A stretch of DNA of 35,119 nt from an uncultured Lachnospiraceae bacterium (lineage in GTDB: Bacteria; Bacillota; Clostridia; Lachnospirales; Lachnospiraceae): NCBI GenBank assembly GCA_910586205.1, contig CAJUGD010000037.1:1-35119 (forward strand). Direction: 5' to 3'. The notes beneath the pieces were generated by a model. It worked only from the letters and a program-made list of their open reading frames with translations. It ran no database searches and was not told the DNA's origin. Positions 7,593-16,873 of the stretch are shown here, piece by piece. Both the position numbers and the translations under genes were made by a program. Position 1 is the first letter of the stretch, and every line of letters starts with the position of its first letter.

Positions 7593-9623
7593 ATGTGTCA
7601 GGAACAGAATTGTAAATGTAAGAAGCCCTATTATATTACCACTGCTATTGCTTATACATCTGGTAAGCCCCATATCGGCAATACTTATGAGATTGTACTG
7701 GCGGACAGTATTGCCCGGTTTAAGAGGGAACAGGGGTATGACGTATGGTTTCAGACAGGGACAGACGAACACGGACAGAAGATTGAGATGAAGGCAAAGG
7801 AGGCCGGAGTGGCGCCTCAGGAATTTGTGGACAAGGTAGCGGCTCAGATTCGGGATATATGGGATCTGATGAACACATCCTATGATAAGTTCATTCGGAC
7901 CACGGACAAGGACCACGAGGCTCAGGTGCAGAAGATTTTTAAAAAGCTGTATGATCAGGGAGATATTTATAAAGGATACTATGAAGGTCTTTACTGTACT
8001 CCCTGTGAATCCTTTTTTACAGAATCCCAGCTTGTAGACGGCAAATGCCCGGATTGCGGACGAGAAGTACAGCCAGCCAAGGAGGAAGCATATTTCTTTA
8101 GAATGAGCAAATACGCGGACCGGCTGATTGAACATATTAATACCCACCCAGAGTTTATTCAGCCAGTGGCCAGAAAGAATGAGATGATGAACAATTTCCT
8201 TCTGCCCGGCCTTCAGGATCTGTGTGTGTCAAGAACTTCCTTTACCTGGAGCATTCCGGTAAGCTTTGATCCAAGGCATGTGACCTATGTATGGCTGGAT
8301 GCGCTGACCAATTATATTACCGGGCTGGGGTACGAATGTGACGGCGGTCACGGGGAGATGTTTGGAAAATTCTGGCCTGCGGATCTTCATCTGATCGGAA
8401 AAGACATTATCCGGTTCCACACCATTTACTGGCCTATTTTCCTCATGGCATTAGACCTTCCTTTGCCAAAGCAGGTATTTGGTCATCCGTGGCTGCTTCA
8501 GGGAGACGGCAAGATGAGCAAGTCCAAGGGAAATGTTCTTTACGCAGATACCTTGGTAGACTTTTTCGGTGTGGATGCAGTGCGTTATTTTGTGCTGCAT
8601 GAGATGCCTTTTGACAATGACGGGGTAATCTCCTGGGAGCTGATGGTTGAGCGGTTAAATTCAGATCTGGCTAATATTTTGGGGAACTTAGTGAACCGGA
8701 CAGTCTCCATGTCCAACAAGTATTTCGGCGGTGAAGTGCGCAATGGCGGTGCAGAGGCAGAGGTGGACCAGGATCTGAAAAATGTAGTGCTGGAGGCAGT
8801 GAAGAAAACAGATGCCAAGATGAACGAGCTTCGTGTGGCAGATGCCATCGGGGAGATCTTTAATATTTTCCGCCGGTGCAATAAATATATTGACGAGACC
8901 ATGCCTTGGGCTTTGGCTAAGGACGATGCTCAGAAGGATCGTCTGGCTACTGTTCTTTATAATCTGGTGGAGGCGATTTCTATCGGCGGATCTTTGCTGG
9001 AGTCCTTTATGCCCGATACCTCAGCCAAAATCTTATCTCAGTTAAATGCTTCCAAGAGGCAGCTTGATGAGATGGATGTATTTGGAAAATATCCTTCTGG
9101 CAGCAGGGTGACCGAGAAGCCGGAGATCCTGTTTGCCCGCATGGATATAAAAGATGTATTGGAAAAGGTAGAGGCAATGTACGCAGCAGAGGGACAGGGA
9201 AAAAATTCTGAAGAAAAAACACCTGCCGGACAGGAAGCCCAACAGGCTGACCAGGAAAAGGAAAGCACGGCAGACGAAATGGATATAGAGGCAAAGCCGG
9301 AGATCACATATGATGACTTTGCCAAACTGCAGTTTCAAGTAGGTGAGATCATTGCTTGTGAGGAAGTGAAAAAGTCCAGAAAGCTTCTTTGCTCCCAGGT
9401 AAAGATCGGAAGCCAGGTACGCCAGATTGTCAGTGGAATCAAGGCACATTACAAGCCGGAGGAAATGGTCGGCAAAAAAGTTATGGTGGTGGTAAATCTA
9501 AAACCAGCTAAGTTAGCAGGAATCATGTCAGAAGGAATGCTGCTTTGTGCAGAGGATGCAGAGGGAAATCTCAGCTTGATGGTGCCGGAGAAGGCGATGC
9601 CGTCAGGAGCGGAGATCTGCTGA
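7593..9623 (+). CDS. metG: Methionyl-tRNA synthetase with C-terminal tRNA-binding domain
   Basis: This enzyme charges tRNA-Met with methionine for translation. The 676-residue protein has the class-I HIGH motif as HIGN (residues 27-30), a zinc knuckle CTPC...CPDC at about residues 138-156, and KMSKS starting at residue 307. An Arg/Leu-rich anticodon-binding helical domain follows, then a Lys/Glu/Gln-rich linker at about residues 535-570. The C-terminal EMAP/Trbp111-like dimerising tRNA-binding domain begins near ITYDDFAKLQFQVGEI. The frame is open from 7554, but GAGGAGGG nine bases before the ATG at 7593 fixes the start. No T-box leader was recognised upstream. It converges on the TraX-family gene four bases after its stop. 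Confidence 0.97.
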   Translation: MCQEQNCKCKKPYYITTAIAYTSGKPHIGNTYEIVLADSIARFKREQGYDVWFQTGTDEHGQKIEMKAKEAGVAPQEFVDKVAAQIRDIWDLMNTSYDKFIRTTDKDHEAQVQKIFKKLYDQGDIYKGYYEGLYCTPCESFFTESQLVDGKCPDCGREVQPAKEEAYFFRMSKYADRLIEHINTHPEFIQPVARKNEMMNNFLLPGLQDLCVSRTSFTWSIPVSFDPRHVTYVWLDALTNYITGLGYECDGGHGEMFGKFWPADLHLIGKDIIRFHTIYWPIFLMALDLPLPKQVFGHPWLLQGDGKMSKSKGNVLYADTLVDFFGVDAVRYFVLHEMPFDNDGVISWELMVERLNSDLANILGNLVNRTVSMSNKYFGGEVRNGGAEAEVDQDLKNVVLEAVKKTDAKMNELRVADAIGEIFNIFRRCNKYIDETMPWALAKDDAQKDRLATVLYNLVEAISIGGSLLESFMPDTSAKILSQLNASKRQLDEMDVFGKYPSGSRVTEKPEILFARMDIKDVLEKVEAMYAAEGQGKNSEEKTPAGQEAQQADQEKESTADEMDIEAKPEITYDDFAKLQFQVGEIIACEEVKKSRKLLCSQVKIGSQVRQIVSGIKAHYKPEEMVGKKVMVVVNLKPAKLAGIMSEGMLLCAEDAEGNLSLMVPEKAMPSGAEIC

Positions 9624-9627
9624 AGCT

Positions 9628-10413
9628 TCAAGTCTGCAAAAAAGACCCTGCAAACAGTATTTGGTAAAGAAGACAAAGCAGCAGAATATGAGCCGGATAA
9701 AACCCATAAAACAAATATTTTCCTGCACTGCTTCCTTTTTGGCCGTTGTAGGCATGGATCAGCAGAAAGGCTGCTGCTGTTCCCAAAATATAGGAAGTCC
9801 TTCCAACATGACAGAGTTTCCAGAGAAAACCGAAGATACTCTGCTTTTGGCGGTCTTTTCTATATAAGTAAAGGAGTACGGCAAGTATAACCCCGATATA
9901 GCTGTAATCTGTGTTCATCAGCTCCGCTGTTATACATCCTGCGGCTGTTGCGGCCAGCCAGAAGAATAGCTGTAATCTTTCATCGGTTTTTTCAGCCGTA
10001 GAGCATATAAATTCTGCTGACTTAATGGTTATCAGTCCAATAAGAAGGGTAAAAAATACATTCTGATCCTCCCATACAGACGACTGTTGTGTATGCATCA
10101 TCCAGTCAAAGGGAAGCTCTGACAGGACCGCAAATACTCCCAGCCGGATGGCATATCGCTTCCAGCTGCTTGTATGGACGATTCCTTCTGTCAGAAGGAA
10201 CACATAAATGGGAAAGGCAATCCGCCCAATACAGCGCATGGTGAAGTAAAGCTTCAGCCACATTTGAAATGCAGGAGTATCCGGTGATATGGTTTTTAGA
10301 ACTCCGCAGCCTATCAGAAGGAATGCCGTGTGGTCAATCAGCATACTGATACATGCAATCCATTTTAAGGTGCTGCCGCTTAACCGCTGGCAGCAGCTTT
10401 TTGCTTCATTCAT
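9628..10413 (-). CDS. TraX-family integral membrane protein
   Basis: The 261-residue polytopic membrane protein has about seven hydrophobic segments. It opens with LKWIACISMLIDHTAF and contains RCIGRIAFPIYVFLLTEG, both typical of the TraX family. TraX of plasmid F acetylates pilin; chromosomal homologues in Firmicutes are widespread and functionally undefined, and may be acyltransferase-like. The family His in the IDH motif is present. Upstream frame extension to 10833 runs over the start of the divergent tatD gene, so the start at 10413 (MNEAKSC) is used; its ribosome binding site is weak. No conjugation genes are nearby. Confidence 0.8.
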   Translation of the reverse strand: MNEAKSCCQRLSGSTLKWIACISMLIDHTAFLLIGCGVLKTISPDTPAFQMWLKLYFTMRCIGRIAFPIYVFLLTEGIVHTSSWKRYAIRLGVFAVLSELPFDWMMHTQQSSVWEDQNVFFTLLIGLITIKSAEFICSTAEKTDERLQLFFWLAATAAGCITAELMNTDYSYIGVILAVLLYLYRKDRQKQSIFGFLWKLCHVGRTSYILGTAAAFLLIHAYNGQKGSSAGKYLFYGFYPAHILLLCLLYQILFAGSFLQT

Positions 10414-10518
10414 AGGGTCATCTCTCAATCTGCTTTTAAAGGCTTTTTTATATAATTTATATAATAAAGAAAATACTTGGGTCTTGCAACAAAAAATCAG
10501 GAAAGTAATGGAGAAAGC

Positions 10519-11289
10519 ATGAAAATAATTGATACACATGCCCACTATGATGATAATGCCTTTGATTCGGACCGGGACGAAGTGCTGCGCAGCCTGGACG
10601 AGAATGGGATAGAGGCTGTTGTGAACGTGGGAGCAAGCATTCAGACGACAAAGAACACCCTGGAGCTTATCCGGAAATACCCCTTTGTGTACGGAGCTGC
10701 CGGGGTGCATCCCAATGAAACCGGAGAGCTGGACGATGGTTTGGCAGACTGGCTGGCACATGTGGCCAGGGAGGAAAAGATCGTTGCCATTGGCGAGATC
10801 GGGCTGGATTACTATTGGAAGGAACCAGAACAAAAAGTGCAGAAATTTTGGTTTGCCCGTCAGATTGCCTTAGCGCGGGAGGTGGGGCTGCCAGTGATCA
10901 TCCACAGCAGGGATGCGGCAAAGGATACTTTAGATATAATAAAGGCTGAGAAGGCCAGTGAGTTAGGAGGGGTGATCCACTGCTTTTCCTATGGGGTAGA
11001 GCTGGCAAGAGAGTATCTGAATATGGGCTTTTACTTAGGGATCGGAGGTGTGGTGACTTTTTCCAACGGGAAAAAGCTGAAGGAGGTAGTGGAATATATG
11101 CCTATGGATCAGATGGTATTGGAGACAGACTGCCCTTATTTGTCCCCAGTGCCGAACCGGGGAAAACGCAATTCTTCCCTGAACCTTCCTTATGTAGTGG
11201 AAGCAGTCAGCCAGATTAAAGGGATTTCAAAGGAAGATGTGATTGCCGTCACAAATAAAAATGCCAAAAGACTGTACCGGCTGCCATGA
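10519..11289 (+). CDS. tatD: TatD-family metal-dependent hydrolase (3'-5' DNase)
   Basis: TatD proteins are two-metal TIM-barrel nucleases implicated in DNA repair and turnover. The 256-residue protein has the HxH metal motif in IIDTHAHYDD (His7, His9), a bridging Glu in IGEIGLDYYW, histidines in VIIHSRDA and GVIHCFSYG, and the catalytic Asp in LETDCPYLSP. The start at 10519 has GGAG upstream and matches the family N-terminus MKIIDTHAH; the frame is open from 10477. In many Firmicutes tatD sits directly downstream of metG. Here a convergent TraX gene lies between them. Confidence 0.94.
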   Translation: MKIIDTHAHYDDNAFDSDRDEVLRSLDENGIEAVVNVGASIQTTKNTLELIRKYPFVYGAAGVHPNETGELDDGLADWLAHVAREEKIVAIGEIGLDYYWKEPEQKVQKFWFARQIALAREVGLPVIIHSRDAAKDTLDIIKAEKASELGGVIHCFSYGVELAREYLNMGFYLGIGGVVTFSNGKKLKEVVEYMPMDQMVLETDCPYLSPVPNRGKRNSSLNLPYVVEAVSQIKGISKEDVIAVTNKNAKRLYRLP

Positions 11290-11351
11290 TAAATCGGCAT
11301 GAATGTTTGAAAGCTTGTATAGGAAAAATTTTAAACGCAGTGTAAAAAGAA

Positions 11352-11386
11352 CCCGGCAGGACATGGAACAAACATGTCTTGCCGGG
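11352..11386 (-). terminator. Terminator of the sugar transport operon
   Basis: A 14-base-pair stem with one G-T pair, CCCGGCAGGACATG with CATGTCTTGCCGGG, has a seven-base loop. The minus-strand side continues TTCTTTTTACA. It lies five bases after the stop of the binding-protein gene and probably also stops tatD transcription from the other side. Confidence 0.85.
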
Positions 11387-11391
11387 AAATC

Positions 11392-12213
11392 TTATTTTGT
11401 CAAAACAGAAACACCTGTATCCTGAACAGCGCCGCCGAGGGAATCGCCTTCCAGTGCTTTTACAGCAGCCTTCACGCCTTCCTTACCCATAACATCCGGA
11501 TTCTGAGCCATGGTGCAGAGCAGATATCCGTCGTTGATCAGGTTCATAATCGCGTCAGATTTATCAAAGCCGACACCAACGATCTTAGAGTTGCCAGAAG
11601 CCTTGATGGCATTGCCGGTACCAGTGGTAGAGCCTTCATTACAGCCAAAGATTCCCACAACACCCTGAGTAATATAATTCTCGGCAATGGTCTGAGACTT
11701 AGCGGCATCACCTTCACCGTACTGGGTCTCCATCAGCTCAAAGCCTTTGCCCTCAAATGCAGAGCGGAAACCATTTTCTCTCTTAACAGTAGAATCTGTA
11801 GCAGCATTTACGTTTACAATGCCGATCTTGCCGGAGGTAACGCCTGCAGCCTCCAGAGCCTTGATCATTTCTTCTCCGGCGGTCTTGCCTGCAGCTTCAT
11901 TGTCGGTGGAGAAGGTTGCCTCTGCGTCCACATTAGCCGGAGAGTCTACATAGACAATCTTAACGCCAGAGGAAGAAGCTTCCTTCAGAGCAGAGGAAAT
12001 AGCATCCGGGCCGTTAGCAGCTACAATGATAGCCTGATAGCCGCCGGCAACCGCATTGTTTACACACTCGATCTGCTGAGCGTCATCTTTGGTATTGGGA
12101 GACATAAAGGTAACGGATACCCCCAGCTCCTTTGCTGTTTCCTGAGCGCCCTCATTTAAAGTAACCCAATGCTGGTCAATAGAGTCCATGGTGATCAAGG
12201 CAATCTTCCACTC
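11392..12213 (-). repeat. Second (C-terminal) copy of the duplicated binding domain
   Basis: This copy matches 12271-13092 at a constant offset of 879 bases. From 11592 to 12078 I see no differences from the other copy; the flanking parts have diverged. Confidence 0.92.
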
Positions 12214-13251
12214 CTGGCTTGCCGTCACAGCTTCGCCGGCTGCTGCAGCAGGCGCTGCAGAAGTGCTGCCTCCTGCTTTGATGGCAGAAACGCCAGTGTC
12301 TGTAACCTTGCCGCCAAGGGATTCGCCGTTAATAGCCTTTACAGCAGCCTTTACGCCTTCCTCACCCATAACATCCGGGTTTTGAGCCATGGTACAAAGC
12401 AGATAACCGTCATCAATCAAATTTAAGATTGCATCAGATTTATCAAAGCCAACACCGATAATATCAGAGCTGCCAGAAGCCTTGATGGCATTGCCGGTAC
12501 CAGTGGTAGAGCCTTCATTACAGCCAAAGATTCCCACAACACCCTGAGTAATATAATTCTCGGCAATGGTCTGAGACTTAGCGGCATCACCTTCACCGTA
12601 CTGGGTCTCCATCAGCTCAAAGCCTTTGCCCTCAAATGCAGAGCGGAAACCATTTTCTCTCTTAACAGTAGAATCTGTAGCAGCATTTACGTTTACAATG
12701 CCGATCTTGCCGGAGGTAACGCCTGCAGCCTCCAGAGCCTTGATCATTTCTTCTCCGGCGGTCTTGCCTGCAGCTTCATTGTCGGTGGAGAAGGTTGCCT
12801 CTGCGTCCACATTAGCCGGAGAGTCTACATAGACAATCTTAACGCCAGAGGAAGAAGCTTCCTTCAGAGCAGAGGAAATAGCATCCGGGCCGTTAGCAGC
12901 TACAATGATAGCCTGATAGCCGCCGGCAACCGCATTGTTTACACACTCGATCTGCTGGGCGTCATCTTTGGTATTGGGAGACATGAAGGTAACGGATACC
13001 CCCAGCTCCGCGGCAGCCTTCTGGGCGCCTTCATTTAAAGTGACCCAGTGCTGGTCAATGGAGTCCATGGTAATCAGAGCGATCTTCACGTCTTTAGACG
13101 GAGCATCCGCCTCTGCAGCCGCTTCAGATGTAGCCTCGCTTCCCGCTGCGGGAGCTGCTGCTGACTCGGCAGGCTTGGAGCTGCTGCAGCCAGTGACAGA
13201 TGCTGCCAAAAGCGCCGCACAACTTAACATTGCAAGTAACTTTTTCTTCAT
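11392..13251 (-). CDS. Sugar ABC transporter substrate-binding lipoprotein with two tandem binding domains
   Basis: This is a surface lipoprotein for an importer of the ribose/galactose type (Peripla_BP_4 fold). It has a signal peptide and lipobox (SVTG then Cys22), then an Ala/Ser/Glu linker. Two copies of one binding domain of about 275 residues follow, starting at residues 55 (VKIALITMDSIDQHW) and 348 (WKIALITMDSIDQHW), with an Ala/Gly/Ser linker between them. The period is 293 residues (879 bases). Normal family members have one domain and about 330 residues; this one has 619. The start at 13251 has AAAGGAGG upstream; the open frame extends to 13386. It is the last gene of the transport operon, 70 bases after the permease. 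Confidence 0.93.
   Translation of the reverse strand: MKKKLLAMLSCAALLAASVTGCSSSKPAESAAAPAAGSEATSEAAAEADAPSKDVKIALITMDSIDQHWVTLNEGAQKAAAELGVSVTFMSPNTKDDAQQIECVNNAVAGGYQAIIVAANGPDAISSALKEASSSGVKIVYVDSPANVDAEATFSTDNEAAGKTAGEEMIKALEAAGVTSGKIGIVNVNAATDSTVKRENGFRSAFEGKGFELMETQYGEGDAAKSQTIAENYITQGVVGIFGCNEGSTTGTGNAIKASGSSDIIGVGFDKSDAILNLIDDGYLLCTMAQNPDVMGEEGVKAAVKAINGESLGGKVTDTGVSAIKAGGSTSAAPAAAAGEAVTASQEWKIALITMDSIDQHWVTLNEGAQETAKELGVSVTFMSPNTKDDAQQIECVNNAVAGGYQAIIVAANGPDAISSALKEASSSGVKIVYVDSPANVDAEATFSTDNEAAGKTAGEEMIKALEAAGVTSGKIGIVNVNAATDSTVKRENGFRSAFEGKGFELMETQYGEGDAAKSQTIAENYITQGVVGIFGCNEGSTTGTGNAIKASGNSKIVGVGFDKSDAIMNLINDGYLLCTMAQNPDVMGKEGVKAAVKALEGDSLGGAVQDTGVSVLTK
12271..13092 (-). repeat. 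First (N-terminal) copy of the duplicated binding domain
   Basis: This is the partner of 11392-12213. The identical core here is 12471-12957. Differences cluster at both ends, for example NLIDDG against NLINDG, and AAAELG against ETAKELG. Confidence 0.92.
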
Positions 13252-13321
13252 AAAACATCCTCCTTTAATGGTGTTATGATCAACCGCTTTTAGGCGGCCA
13301 GATACCTGAAATTTACATTTC

Positions 13322-14335
13322 TCAAGATGATTTTTTTCCGAAATTGCCGGAGCGGACAACCACGTCCAACAAAACGGAGAAAACAACGATAATACCGATT
13401 ACCAGCCGCTGGATACCAACCTGGGCGCCAATCATGTTCAGGCCGTTTTCCAGAGTCTGCCATACGGCAGCGCCTGCAAACGTTCCAAGAAGAAGGCCAG
13501 TGCCTCCAAGGGGTGAGATTCCGCCGATAACGCCTGCAGCCACACCGTACATTTCATACATGTTTCCTGCCTCCATGTTGCCCATGCCGGCCTGTGCGCA
13601 CAGGATCAGTCCAACCACACACGCACATACGGAGCTGACCAGATAAGCCTTAATGGTAGTAGTTACCACATTAACACCAGAAAGCTTGGCCGCGTCCACA
13701 TTAGATCCAATAGCATAAATATGTCTTCCGGTCCTGGTCTTGGACAGCAGGAAGAAAAATACAAGAAACAGAATCAAAGCAATCCAGAAGGTATTAAAGA
13801 TTCCAAAGGTCTTTCCGTAATAGAAGAAATTCTGAAAACTGTCTCCGGCCTCTTTGCCGATTCCGGTGGCAATGGCATCTGTGTTCCGGTTGTTGTTGAC
13901 CATATAGGCAGCGCCTCTGGTGACAAACATGGTACCTAAAGTGGCAATAAAGGGCGGAAGCTTAAACTTGCCTACCAGGAATCCGTTGACCACACCGCAG
14001 CACAGACAGCAGAACAGGGCTGCCAGCATGGCTGCAATCGGGCTGATACCCATGGTCATCATGGTTGCAGAGATCATGGCGCTCATACCTACCATGGAAC
14101 CAATGGAAAGGTCAATGTTTCCGGTAATCAGCAGGTAACTTTGCCCTACGCCAATCAGCAGATATTTGGACATGGAACGGAGCAGGTTCATCACATTCTG
14201 TCCAGAAAATACATTTTGGTCAATAAGTCCAAAAGCAATATAAATAACAATCAATCCTACAAATGCCGTGACTACTGCACCCATACCCCGGGTGCCAAGA
14301 ATCCGCTTGACAGCGCTTTGCTTATTTTCATTCAT
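13322..14335 (-). CDS. Sugar ABC transporter permease (RbsC-like)
   Basis: The 337-residue polytopic membrane protein is of the branched-chain amino acid / ribose permease family and forms the channel of the importer. It has about eight to ten hydrophobic helices. Family features include SYLLITGNIDLSIGSMVG, the loop FVTRGAAYMVNN and the late cytoplasmic loop GGISPLGGTGLLLGTFAGA, which contacts the ATPase. The start has GGAGG ten bases upstream. It lies 23 bases after the ATPase gene and 70 bases before the binding-protein gene. The sugar is not determined; RbsC/MglC/XylH relatives import pentoses or galactose. Confidence 0.92.
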   Translation of the reverse strand: MNENKQSAVKRILGTRGMGAVVTAFVGLIVIYIAFGLIDQNVFSGQNVMNLLRSMSKYLLIGVGQSYLLITGNIDLSIGSMVGMSAMISATMMTMGISPIAAMLAALFCCLCCGVVNGFLVGKFKLPPFIATLGTMFVTRGAAYMVNNNRNTDAIATGIGKEAGDSFQNFFYYGKTFGIFNTFWIALILFLVFFFLLSKTRTGRHIYAIGSNVDAAKLSGVNVVTTTIKAYLVSSVCACVVGLILCAQAGMGNMEAGNMYEMYGVAAGVIGGISPLGGTGLLLGTFAGAAVWQTLENGLNMIGAQVGIQRLVIGIIVVFSVLLDVVVRSGNFGKKSS

Positions 14336-14358
14336 AGTCCTTGTCCTCCATCTTATTT

Positions 14359-15867
14359 TTAACCGGCCTGCTGTTTTTTCTCAAATTCCGTGGCATATTT
14401 CAACACCTCGTTCTGAGTGGTTTCACGGGCCATAACCTCTCCGGTGATCCGACCGTCACACATAACGATAACCCGGTCTGCAATACCTAAAACCTCCGGC
14501 ATTTCCGAGGACACGAACATGACGGCAATGCCTTCCTGCTTCAGCTTATTCATCAGATTGTAGATTTCCACCTTGGCGCCTACATCGATCCCCCTTGTAG
14601 GCTCATCAAAAATCACCACGCGGGAATTGCGTGCCAGCCATTTTCCCACCACAACCTTTTGCTGGTTGCCGCCGGAAAGGTTGGCTGCATTGATCTCCAC
14701 ATTAGGCGTTTTAATCATCAGGTTTTGAACTGCATCCCTGCAGAGCTGGTCTTCCTTGCTGCCGCTGATTACCCCCATGCTGTTGCACAGCAGATCCAGA
14801 TTGGGGAGAGCAAGATTCTGGCGGATACTTAACTTGGTGCAGAGCCCGTCTTTTTTCCGATCTTCCGGCGCCAGGACGATACCTGCCTTGATAGCATCCA
14901 TGGGACAGCGGATAGATACCTCCTGACCATCTAAAATAATCTGTCCGCTTGTCTTGGGATCCACGCCGAAAATGGCTCTGGTGGTTTCTGTCCGCCCTGC
15001 GCCCATCAGCCCTGCAAACCCTACGATTTCTCCTTCATATAAGGAAAAGTTAATGTCCCGGACCAGCTTGCCTGCATTGAGATTTTTTACCTCAAAGACC
15101 TTTTTTCCTTTTGTGCAGGAAACCCGTGGAAACTGTTCCTTGATCTCTCGCCCGACCATATTGGCAATAATCTGCTCCATGGTCATACTGCTGAAGTCTC
15201 CGTCCGTAATATATTGGCCGTCCCGCATGATGGTCACTCGGTCTACGATTGCCTGAAGCTCCTCCAGTCGATGGGAGATATAAACAATTCCACATCCGTC
15301 AGCTTTCAGCTTGCGGATGATGCGGAACAGCTCCTCAATCTCCTTTGCAGTCAAGGAAGATGTAGGCTCATCCATGATCAGGATCTTTGCATGGATGGAA
15401 AGAGCCTTGGCGATCTCTACCATTTGCTGTTTGGATACAGGCAGATCTCCCACAATCTGTCTTGGATTCAAGTCAATTTTCAGCTCGCCTAAGATCTCTG
15501 CTGCCTCTGCTTCCATCTCGCTGTTTTTCAGCATAACCCCATTGACACGTTCCCGGCCCAGAAACATATTTTCTGTCACAGATAAATGGCGGCACATATT
15601 TAACTCCTGGTGGATAATGGCCACGCCTGCTGCCTGTGCCTGCTTGGGCGTCAGGCTTTCATATTCATTTCCGAATATGGTCATGGTACCGCCGTCCTTG
15701 GTGTAAACGCCGCTTAAGATTTTCATCAGGGTAGATTTACCTGCCCCGTTTTCGCCCAGGAGCGCCATTACTTCTCCGGAACGCAGTTCAAAGTTTACAT
15801 TGTCAAGAGCCTTAACGCCTGGGAAATTCTTGACGATGTTTTTCATAGATACAATGATTTCTCCCAT
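14359..15867 (-). CDS. Sugar ABC transporter ATP-binding protein, two ABC domains (RbsA/MglA-like)
   Basis: This is the cytoplasmic motor of the importer. The 502-residue protein has two fused nucleotide-binding domains. Domain one has Walker A GENGAGKST, Q-loop IIHQE and Walker B ILIMDEP. Domain two has the P-loop variant GLMGAGRTE usual for the family, signature LSGGNQQK and Walker B VVIFDEP. It therefore looks fully functional, unlike the paralogue at 16919-18403. The frame is open to 15960, but the protein aligns from MGEIIVSMKNI. GGGGAGCAG immediately before the ATG gives a usable though closely spaced ribosome binding site. Confidence 0.94.
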   Translation of the reverse strand: MGEIIVSMKNIVKNFPGVKALDNVNFELRSGEVMALLGENGAGKSTLMKILSGVYTKDGGTMTIFGNEYESLTPKQAQAAGVAIIHQELNMCRHLSVTENMFLGRERVNGVMLKNSEMEAEAAEILGELKIDLNPRQIVGDLPVSKQQMVEIAKALSIHAKILIMDEPTSSLTAKEIEELFRIIRKLKADGCGIVYISHRLEELQAIVDRVTIMRDGQYITDGDFSSMTMEQIIANMVGREIKEQFPRVSCTKGKKVFEVKNLNAGKLVRDINFSLYEGEIVGFAGLMGAGRTETTRAIFGVDPKTSGQIILDGQEVSIRCPMDAIKAGIVLAPEDRKKDGLCTKLSIRQNLALPNLDLLCNSMGVISGSKEDQLCRDAVQNLMIKTPNVEINAANLSGGNQQKVVVGKWLARNSRVVIFDEPTRGIDVGAKVEIYNLMNKLKQEGIAVMFVSSEMPEVLGIADRVIVMCDGRITGEVMARETTQNEVLKYATEFEKKQQAG

Positions 15868-15960
15868 CTGCTCCCCTGCTTTCTTAAATTGCTTGTAACT
15901 ATTTGGTTTCATGCTTATGTAAAACAAGAAATGCATGACGGAATAGTTACAGTTGATCAC

Positions 15961-16848
15961 CTACTGCAAATCAGGCATAGTATGCATAGCCACGGAAAGA
16001 GCTGCTGTGTCTCCCAAAGCTTCCCCCAGCATAGCAGGGAGAATGACACATGCCTTCCTGTTTTCGTAAAGCGCCTCTGCCTCCAGAAGCTTATACATGG
16101 AATCTGCCATAAAACGGCTGGCTCTCACATAAATGCTTCCGATTACAATCCGGTCCGGATTCAGAATATCCATGAGAAGCGCAAGCAGCCTGCCAAGACA
16201 CTCTCCTGTGTGTTCCCACAGCTTTAGAGCCGTTTTATCTCCCTTAGCAGCCAAAGCTGCAGCCTGTGCCGCACTGCCCAGCCCGTATTGAGAAATGCCG
16301 CCGCCGCTGCAATAGCCTTCAAAGGAACCGGCTTTCCCATATCCAACATGTCCCTCATCAAAGAGCCTTACATGACCAACCTCGCCTGCCATGCCGCAGC
16401 CTCCCCGGTAAAGTCTTCCATTTAAAATAAGGCCGGCTCCAAGTCCTGTTCCAAAGGTGAGGAATATCATGTTATCACAGCCTTTTCCGGCTCCGAACCT
16501 CCACTCTGCCACTGCGCAGGCATTGGCGTCATTTTCCAGATAGGCAGGAACATGAAAACGACGGGTCAGAAGCTCTGTTATGGGAACCTGATCCCATCCC
16601 GGCAGATTAGGAGGCCCTAAGATTACCCCTTTTTGTGCGTCAAGGGGACCGCCGCAGCTAATACCTATGGCGGCTGTTTCTTTGGTCCAAAGCTGTTGGG
16701 AAGCATCAAAGATCTGTGTCAGCGTCGTTTCTCTGTCCTGGGTTGGAAAGGAAAGTTTTTCTAAGACAGCGCCCTGCTCATCCCCACGGACTACCGCACA
16801 CTTTGTACCGCCGATATCAATTCCGATGTATTCTTTCGTCAATTTCAT
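15961..16848 (-). CDS. ROK-family sugar kinase
   Basis: ROK kinases phosphorylate sugars such as glucose, fructose, allose or N-acetylmannosamine with ATP in the cytoplasm. The 295-residue protein has the phosphate-binding DIGGTK at residues 10-15, the catalytic Asp in ENDANACAVAEW, TFGTGLGAG and the family E-x-G-H motif in AGEVGH. The usual zinc site CxCGxxGCxE is replaced by VGYGKAGSFE, so all three cysteines are absent. No HTH domain is present, so it is an enzyme rather than a repressor. It probably phosphorylates the sugar imported by the adjacent transporter. The start has AAGGAAG upstream. A candidate extended -10 promoter precedes it. Confidence 0.88.
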   Translation of the reverse strand: MKLTKEYIGIDIGGTKCAVVRGDEQGAVLEKLSFPTQDRETTLTQIFDASQQLWTKETAAIGISCGGPLDAQKGVILGPPNLPGWDQVPITELLTRRFHVPAYLENDANACAVAEWRFGAGKGCDNMIFLTFGTGLGAGLILNGRLYRGGCGMAGEVGHVRLFDEGHVGYGKAGSFEGYCSGGGISQYGLGSAAQAAALAAKGDKTALKLWEHTGECLGRLLALLMDILNPDRIVIGSIYVRASRFMADSMYKLLEAEALYENRKACVILPAMLGEALGDTAALSVAMHTMPDLQ

Positions 16849-16873
16849 AAGTGATCTTCCTTATCTAAAATTT

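Noticed and set aside
9628..10833. 401-residue form of the TraX-family protein
   Set aside because: The first 140 residues are antisense to tatD and unlike the family; the start at 10413 fits the known N-terminus.
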